Notes under the pieces: generated by a model
Databases searched by the model: none
What the model was told of the DNA's origin: nothing
What the model saw: the letters and a program-made list of their open reading frames with translations, nothing else
Position numbers and translations under genes: made by a program
Source: Chara braunii
Taxonomy: Eukaryota > Streptophyta > Charophyceae > Charales > Characeae
Direction: 5' to 3'
Length of the DNA stretch: 21,771 nucleotides
NCBI GenBank assembly: GCA_003427395.1
Contig: BFEA01000040.1
Coordinates: 1,926,662-1,948,432 of the forward strand
Part shown: one piece after another, positions 17,116-21,771 of the stretch
How positions within the stretch are numbered: the stretch's first letter is position 1
Layout: the number at the start of each line of letters is the position of its first letter

Positions 17116-17407
17116 CCATAAGCAATCATACCCTACAACAGGGGGTAAGGTTATGGCAGGGCAAAGGAAGTCAAACAGAATGTAGATCCCAGTTAATCCC
17201 TAAAAGAATATAACACGTGTCCCCCACATCTGCCCAGATTTACCCTGAAATGCAACGTACACTTNNCACCCTGTCTACNNACCTCAGCACAGTATAACAC
17301 AGGACAACACGCCATTGATACACTCGCGGGTAAACACCGAAATTTTATTTCAGAACTCCCCGTGAAACATAGAGTGAGCAAGGAGATGACGAGGCATCGT
17401 TCAAGAG

Positions 17408-18115
17408 CTATCCTAAGCCCTCCTCGCAGCAGCCTTCTCCTTCCATCCTCTCCCCGCCAGAGCCCCACGGAAATAACTCATGGCTAAGCCCCCCCTCACC
17501 CCGACCCCCAATCAGCTCCCTCCCCTGATGTGACACTGTGAAGGGCGCCCGAAGATAATCGGGAAGCGCAGTGGGATCGGCGAGCAGAACCCCTTGCCCA
17601 CCCTTCAACCTCGGCAGATACTCCCAAGCCTTCCAAGAAACCCCACCCAAAGTGAGGGGTGAGGGAGTGCAATTGATACTTACCATGGCGGTCGTCGCGG
17701 CGAGAGGAGTTGTTGGTGTGCCAGTTGTTTTACGCATTGTCGACAGGGCAGTTATTGTCCAAAATTGTGCAACAGATGTCATCGTGATGGGCACTGTTGT
17801 TATTGTCGAAGTTGTTGTTGCCAATGTTATAGTCAAAGTTGTTGTCGCCGTTGTCATAGTTGTCGTAGTTGTCAGCAGTTGTGCAGCAGATGGCCTCGTC
17901 ACCGACGCTGTTGACTTTTGTGAAACGTTTGTCACCGTTGCAGATGCCATTGATATTATCGGAATCGTCACCTGTGTTGTTGACTCACTCGTCAGTCTTT
18001 CTTTCAGCGCATCATAATGATCTAGCCCCTGACTATAGATTGTGTTGCAATTGGTGATCAAATCATCAGCCCGCCGCCAATCAACGAAAGCCTCTAGAGA
18101 CGCATCCTCCCGGAT
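17408..18115 (-). CDS. Hypothetical Thr-rich open frame, uncertain
   Basis: An open frame runs on the minus strand through most of this stretch (217 codons from a TTG at 18061, open further upstream towards 18115). The first part (EDASLEAFVDWRRADDLITN, then GLDHYDALKERLTSE) looks like ordinary helical protein. The middle is a Thr-rich tract encoded by ACA/ACN repeats, and the end (GGVSWKAWEYLPRLKGGQGV) is again complex. No ATG start, domain or family was recognised. It sits between a low-quality stretch and repeat copy B, inside the gypsy-interrupting insert, so it may be a retroelement gag fragment or captured exon. Confidence 0.3.
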   Translation of the reverse strand: MREDASLEAFVDWRRADDLITNCNTIYSQGLDHYDALKERLTSESTTQVTIPIISMASATVTNVSQKSTASVTRPSAAQLLTTTTTMTTATTTLTITLATTTSTITTVPITMTSVAQFWTITALSTMRKTTGTPTTPLAATTAMVSINCTPSPLTLGGVSWKAWEYLPRLKGGQGVLLADPTALPDYLRAPFTVSHQGRELIGGRGEGGLSHELFPWGSGGERMEGEGCCEEGLG

Positions 18116-18130
18116 CTGCCAAAGGATGGT

Positions 18131-19480
18131 CAGGGGCTGGTGCGTGGGTCAACATCAGACCCTGTGGAGGCAGAATTGGGCAAGGGCCGGGGGGGCATGC
18201 TGTAGGTGGGAACTGCGTGCTCCTGGGGAAAGGGGGGTAGAGGGTTGGTCCTATATTGGGGTCGAGGGAGAGTGAGTGACTCACCGCGGCGGAGGCAGTG
18301 TAGGGCTGAGGGGGGAGGGGGAGGGGGAGGGAGGGGCGATCTTTCTCGAATAAGTCTATCATCCAGTTTACTATTTCTTTCCATTTGTTTGCCTCTCGAG
18401 AAGGATTTAGGAATAGTTGTCATCCGGCAAGTCATCTGTGATCCTGCGAAGGGTGGTTGAAAATTCGGTGCCCTCGAAGACTGATGTTGGAGCAACACTG
18501 GCCGGAGCTGGAGCCAGGTGGCGCAACTCTGTGACCTAGCTTAGTGGGGGCGTGGGGCCTGGTAGAGAGCTCTAGGGGGCGGTTTGCGGGGGCAGCCTCA
18601 GCGGTCATCGGGGGTCGTAACTGGAGCAATTCTAGTCGGTGCTGGAACAAGGTGGTGCAACTCTGTAACCTAACCTGATGGGAGCATGAGGCCTAGAAGC
18701 GCTTCGGTTTGTGCTGAAAACAACCATGTTGGTGGTGATCGTAGGTGGATTGGATAGGTTTCACCTATCTGATTCGTGGTTGGGAGGCTTTTTGACACAC
18801 ATATTCTAGTGACTTCGTAGAGTCTGAATAGTGGAAAATAGGTCGGTGGTTCTTATGAATGTCTTAGCACTCTAGGGACTCTTAGCAACCCATCTTAGGC
18901 GGTTTTTAAACTGCCATACTCAGTGATCTGCGGCTAATTGATGCCAGAACGACGCTGGCCGGTGCTGGGGTGTTGCCCTGTAACCTGCTGATGCAGGAGC
19001 GCGAGGCTTGGTAGAGAGATTTGGGGATGCTTTGGGGTGGGCATTCTAAGGGACAACCAAGGTTTGCTGCTGGGACGACGCTGGTCGGAGCTGGGGTGAG
19101 TTGTGTCGCCCTGTAACCCAGCAGGGTGGTGGCGTGAGGCCGGAAAGAGCTTAGCAGGGAGTAAGACTGTGTTGGAAAGTCTTAGAAGGGTTTGTTAGGG
19201 ATCCTGAGGGTTCTGAGCACTCATAGGACCTCTGTGGCAGCCTATTGCATGAGTAGTATTAGATATTCATGATCCTCCCCATGCTTTTTGAATCATATAG
19301 TGTTCACAGACTGTTATCAGCCGAAGCCGTGTAATGGCCCCGGTATCTCAAATGTTCTCAATGATCTGTACAATTCGATATGGGACGCTAAATCCGGTTC
19401 CCAACACGTGTTGCTCCCCACGAATAGACTGGAGCATTTGTTTAAAAAAAAATAAAAAATAAAAAAATAAATAAATAAAA
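18131..19480 (+). repeat. Dispersed repeat copy B, poly(A)-tailed, intact hAT target site
   Basis: Matches copy A (2502-4173) in opposite orientation, and ends on the plus strand in an A-rich tail (19442-19479). It carries four diverged units, starting near 18490, 18630, 18955 and 19078. They share CTGGCCGG(A/T)GCTGG, then CTGTAACCTA or similar, then GCGTGAGGCCTGG-like words; copy A has only two. The unoccupied GTTGGTCC at 18244-18251 corresponds to the hAT insertion site in copy A. No coding capacity. It is part of the insert that split the gypsy element between RNase H and integrase. Confidence 0.75.
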
Positions 19481-19509
19481 AAGTAGGTAACGATAGTTCC
19501 AAAGAAATC

Positions 19510-20710
19510 AGAATGTATGGACAAAACATCAACAACAAGGTTAGAGTTTCCTTCTATAGTTTTCAATTCAAAGACTTGGTAAAACGTATCAATGAATGCA
19601 GTCCATCTTGATCCACTTCCAGGTCAAGTGATTTGAGTAGACCGTAAAGTGTCTACGAAGCAGGTAGTGCTAATACACTACCTTCCTTGTCTTGAAGATT
19701 CTTCATCCGTCGCTTCCTTTCATTGTCACGAGTGACACCAATCAATTTGGGATTGGGGTTGTGTTATAGCAAGATGATGGAGAAAAATTATCGACCAATT
19801 AAGTTCATGTTTAAACGTCTTTCATTCAATAAAGTAGCTAACTCTACCTAAGAAAGAGAATTGTCTGCTTTGATTGAAGCATATATTTTAATTTCTTGAA
19901 TGTCCACTCGCAATTTTTGTCCAATAGGCAAGGTTTTTCTTTCTTTAGCAATCTGTTCTTATGCGCAACTATAAGGGAAACAACTCTTACAAACTTTCTA
20001 TAATAGCTAACGAGTCCAAGAAAGGATCGAAATTCAGTGTCTGTCTTAAGGGTGGGTCAATCCGTGATTGTTGTAATCGTTATTTCTTCTTACCTTAGTC
20101 CTTCTTCATTTACTATATGTTCAAGGTAAAATACCTCTGACTTAGCAAATTTTGATTTCATAGGATTTAGTTTATAGTTATCTGCTCTTAATTTTTGTAG
20201 AATCATTCGTAGATGTTTCTCATGTTCCTCCAACGTCTTGTTGTAGACGAGGATGTCGTCGACATACACAACTACAAATTGGTCTAGCCACCGTCGAAAC
20301 AATTCATTCATAAACCGTTGGAAGGTTGCGGGGGCGTTAGTTAGACCAAAGAGCATTACAACAGACTCATGGTGTCTATACCTTGTCTAGAATGTTGTCT
20401 TTAGGTGCCACCTCGGTCAGGTGGTAGCCCGACTTCAGATCAATCTATGTAACCATGCAATTGGTCAAGAAGGTGATCAATCCGATGAAGGGGTTCCACA
20501 TTTTTTATCGTTACATAATTCAAAGCTTGGTAGTCAATATACAATCTAAGTTTTCCTTCCTTTTTAGGCACGAATAATACATGTGTGTCGTAGGGAGAAA
20601 AACTTGGTTGAATTCATCCTTTGTCAGGAAGTTATTGCAATTGCTTCTTTAATGTTTCTAATTCCTTCGGGGACATACGATATATCGCTCCTTTGAGAAT
20701 CTTACTCCCG
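19510..20710 (-). pseudogene. Ty3/gypsy reverse transcriptase-RNase H, degraded
   Basis: Minus-strand blocks in canonical order. Around 20690, AIYRMSPKELETLKKQLQ is followed by in-frame stops; then a [16 protein letters not shown]-like stretch (20560-20520) and [14 protein letters not shown] clean 89-codon frame at 20356-20090 has FGLTNAPATFQRFMN and the catalytic YVDD (about 20266-20255). The connection block TEFRSFLGLVSYYRKFVR (about 20045-19990) and a degraded RNase H ending in NSNLVVDVLS (near 19540-19511) follow. The catalytic box is intact, but stops and frameshifts on both sides make the whole inactive. This is the upstream part of the same pol as 15120-15945. Confidence 0.9.
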
Positions 20711-21540
20711 ATAATGATTTCAGTGGTGTGCTTTATAGCACGTTCGGTGACTCCAGTGAGTTCAATTTGCAAGTCGTTATATTCACCGAGTAATTTGTCA
20801 ATAGAAGGAGGATAAGACGAAGGACATTAACCTACTCGCTTGACGAGTATCATCATTACATCCTATACCTTCTTCTTCGTGATCATGCTTCAAGAAACAA
20901 AAAGACCCGTGCAACAGAAAGACAATCATGAGTTAGAACCAAATTTATGAAACAATTTAATCGGTTTCATTTCGGATTTTTCATCCTTTAATTTGACAAT
21001 CTTGTCCTTAACCTTGACTTCTAGGTCGGCCTCCTCGTGCCAATCTATTTTCAAAATTAGATTGAAAGACATGCTATTTTGCATAAGGAAGGTTATTTCA
21101 TGAAATATTATTTTTCCTTCCTTTGTTCAGAAATAACATTTCACACGATCAACAAACTAAGAGACATTTATAGTGCTTTCATCAACAAACATATTAGTCT
21201 CAGAAGGTCCTGCACTCCCATTCCCAAATGCAACTTGTGAATTGTTTTTTCTAAGATACAGGTCCGCGTAGACCCAAGATCCAACAAAGCACCTACTCGT
21301 GTTCGTGCAATCGCTATATCCGCAACCATCAATTTACCCTTAGACTTTACTTTCTGAACTTCGTAAAACAATCAGTTCACATACAAGCTCATCAAGGGAA
21401 TCACCAGAGAGACATATCCTAATACTTTTTCAGGGTGTTCAGGGTGACGGTTCGAAGAAGAACCATATTTTGCCATGCGATTTTGGGAGTCGACAAGGAT
21501 CTCTGACGCCTTTTCTTTGTCTAAATCCGCCATCTCAGTA
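20711..21540 (-). pseudogene. Ty3/gypsy gag-pol junction and aspartic protease, degraded
   Basis: From about 21530 on the minus strand: MADLDKEKASEILVDSQNRM, a gag-pol linker type sequence, is followed after a stop by a 67-codon frame (21371-21168). That frame holds the protease block ARTRVGALLDLGSTRTCI, where the family active site D-(S/T)-G reads D-L-G, a damaging substitution. Downstream are IDWHEEADLEVKVKDKI and SSYPPSIDKLLGEYNDL-like pieces typical of the protease-RT linker, interrupted by stops. Expression or activity is not expected. Confidence 0.75.
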
Positions 21541-21607
21541 GGAGCAGATGCTAATTCTACTGACTACTCCTTTGTGGGTTACGAATAAGAGGACATCATG
21601 CTATGAT

Positions 21608-21771
21608 CAGTGTTGTCACGCGGGGATCCCCGGGGCCCAAGCTGGGGTGGGGGTTTCACCTCCGTAACCCCGCCGCGGGGATCCCCGACCCCCGACCCCT
21701 CCAAATTAACCCCGCACGTGCCCCAACTCCGCACCATCGGCCCCCGGCCCGCACCCCCGCCCCGGCACCCC
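21608..21771 (+). mobile_element. Possible hAT-like 5' terminus, cut by the window end
   Basis: The gypsy-like sequence gives way to CAGTGTTGTCACG, a terminus type seen in hAT elements, followed by a very GC-rich region. The palindrome CGGGGATCCCCG appears twice (21621-21632 and 21676-21687), like subterminal repeats. The other end and any target duplication are outside the window. Confidence 0.4.

Noticed and set aside
18042-18070. CTGATGA word on the minus strand, possible second hammerhead
   Set aside because: No GAAA core or pairing stems at proper spacing; ordinary chance occurrence.

Overview
The window looks like nuclear DNA from a repeat-rich eukaryote, most plausibly a streptophyte green alga or plant. 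The evidence is long microsatellites, A/T homopolymers next to repeat copies, a decayed chromodomain-type Ty3/gypsy element, a hAT-like DNA element and one long eukaryotic HEAT-repeat gene full of low-complexity insertions. Charophyte (Chara-like) origin is an inference from style only. Scattered N bases at 16947-17280 mark a poorly resolved stretch.

Layout. Positions 1-5870 are intergenic: a (TC)n run, a long foldback (417-497), inverted-repeat elements, and one copy (A, 2502-4173) of a dispersed non-coding repeat. Copy A is split by a 784-bp non-autonomous hAT-like element (3290-4073) with 8-bp target duplications. Positions 5870-6680 are microsatellite-rich upstream sequence. Positions 6684-10805 (+) hold the only convincing cellular gene, a TANGO6/Rtp1-like ARM/HEAT protein of 1373 residues that stops before the expected RTP1_C1 and RTP1_C2 domains. 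Its coding strand carries an excess of G-box palindromes (CACGTG). Positions 10970-12240 are a (TG)n and tandem-duplicated region, with a 57-nt sequence at 11895-11951 that folds as a type III hammerhead ribozyme. Positions 12240-15120 are non-coding with tandem repeats and hairpins.

Positions 15120-21540 (- strand) are a broken Ty3/gypsy polyprotein: protease, reverse transcriptase and RNase H at 19510-21540, integrase and chromodomain remnants at 15120-15945. They are separated by about 3.5 kb of foreign sequence that includes copy B (18131-19480) of the dispersed repeat. Copy B keeps the empty site of the hAT-like insertion, so the insertion can be read directly by comparing the two copies. 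The last 160 bases start with a CAGTG terminus that may be another hAT-like end.

Nothing here forms an operon or pathway. The main items are the hammerhead candidate, the G-box-studded coding exon, and the nested transposon history.
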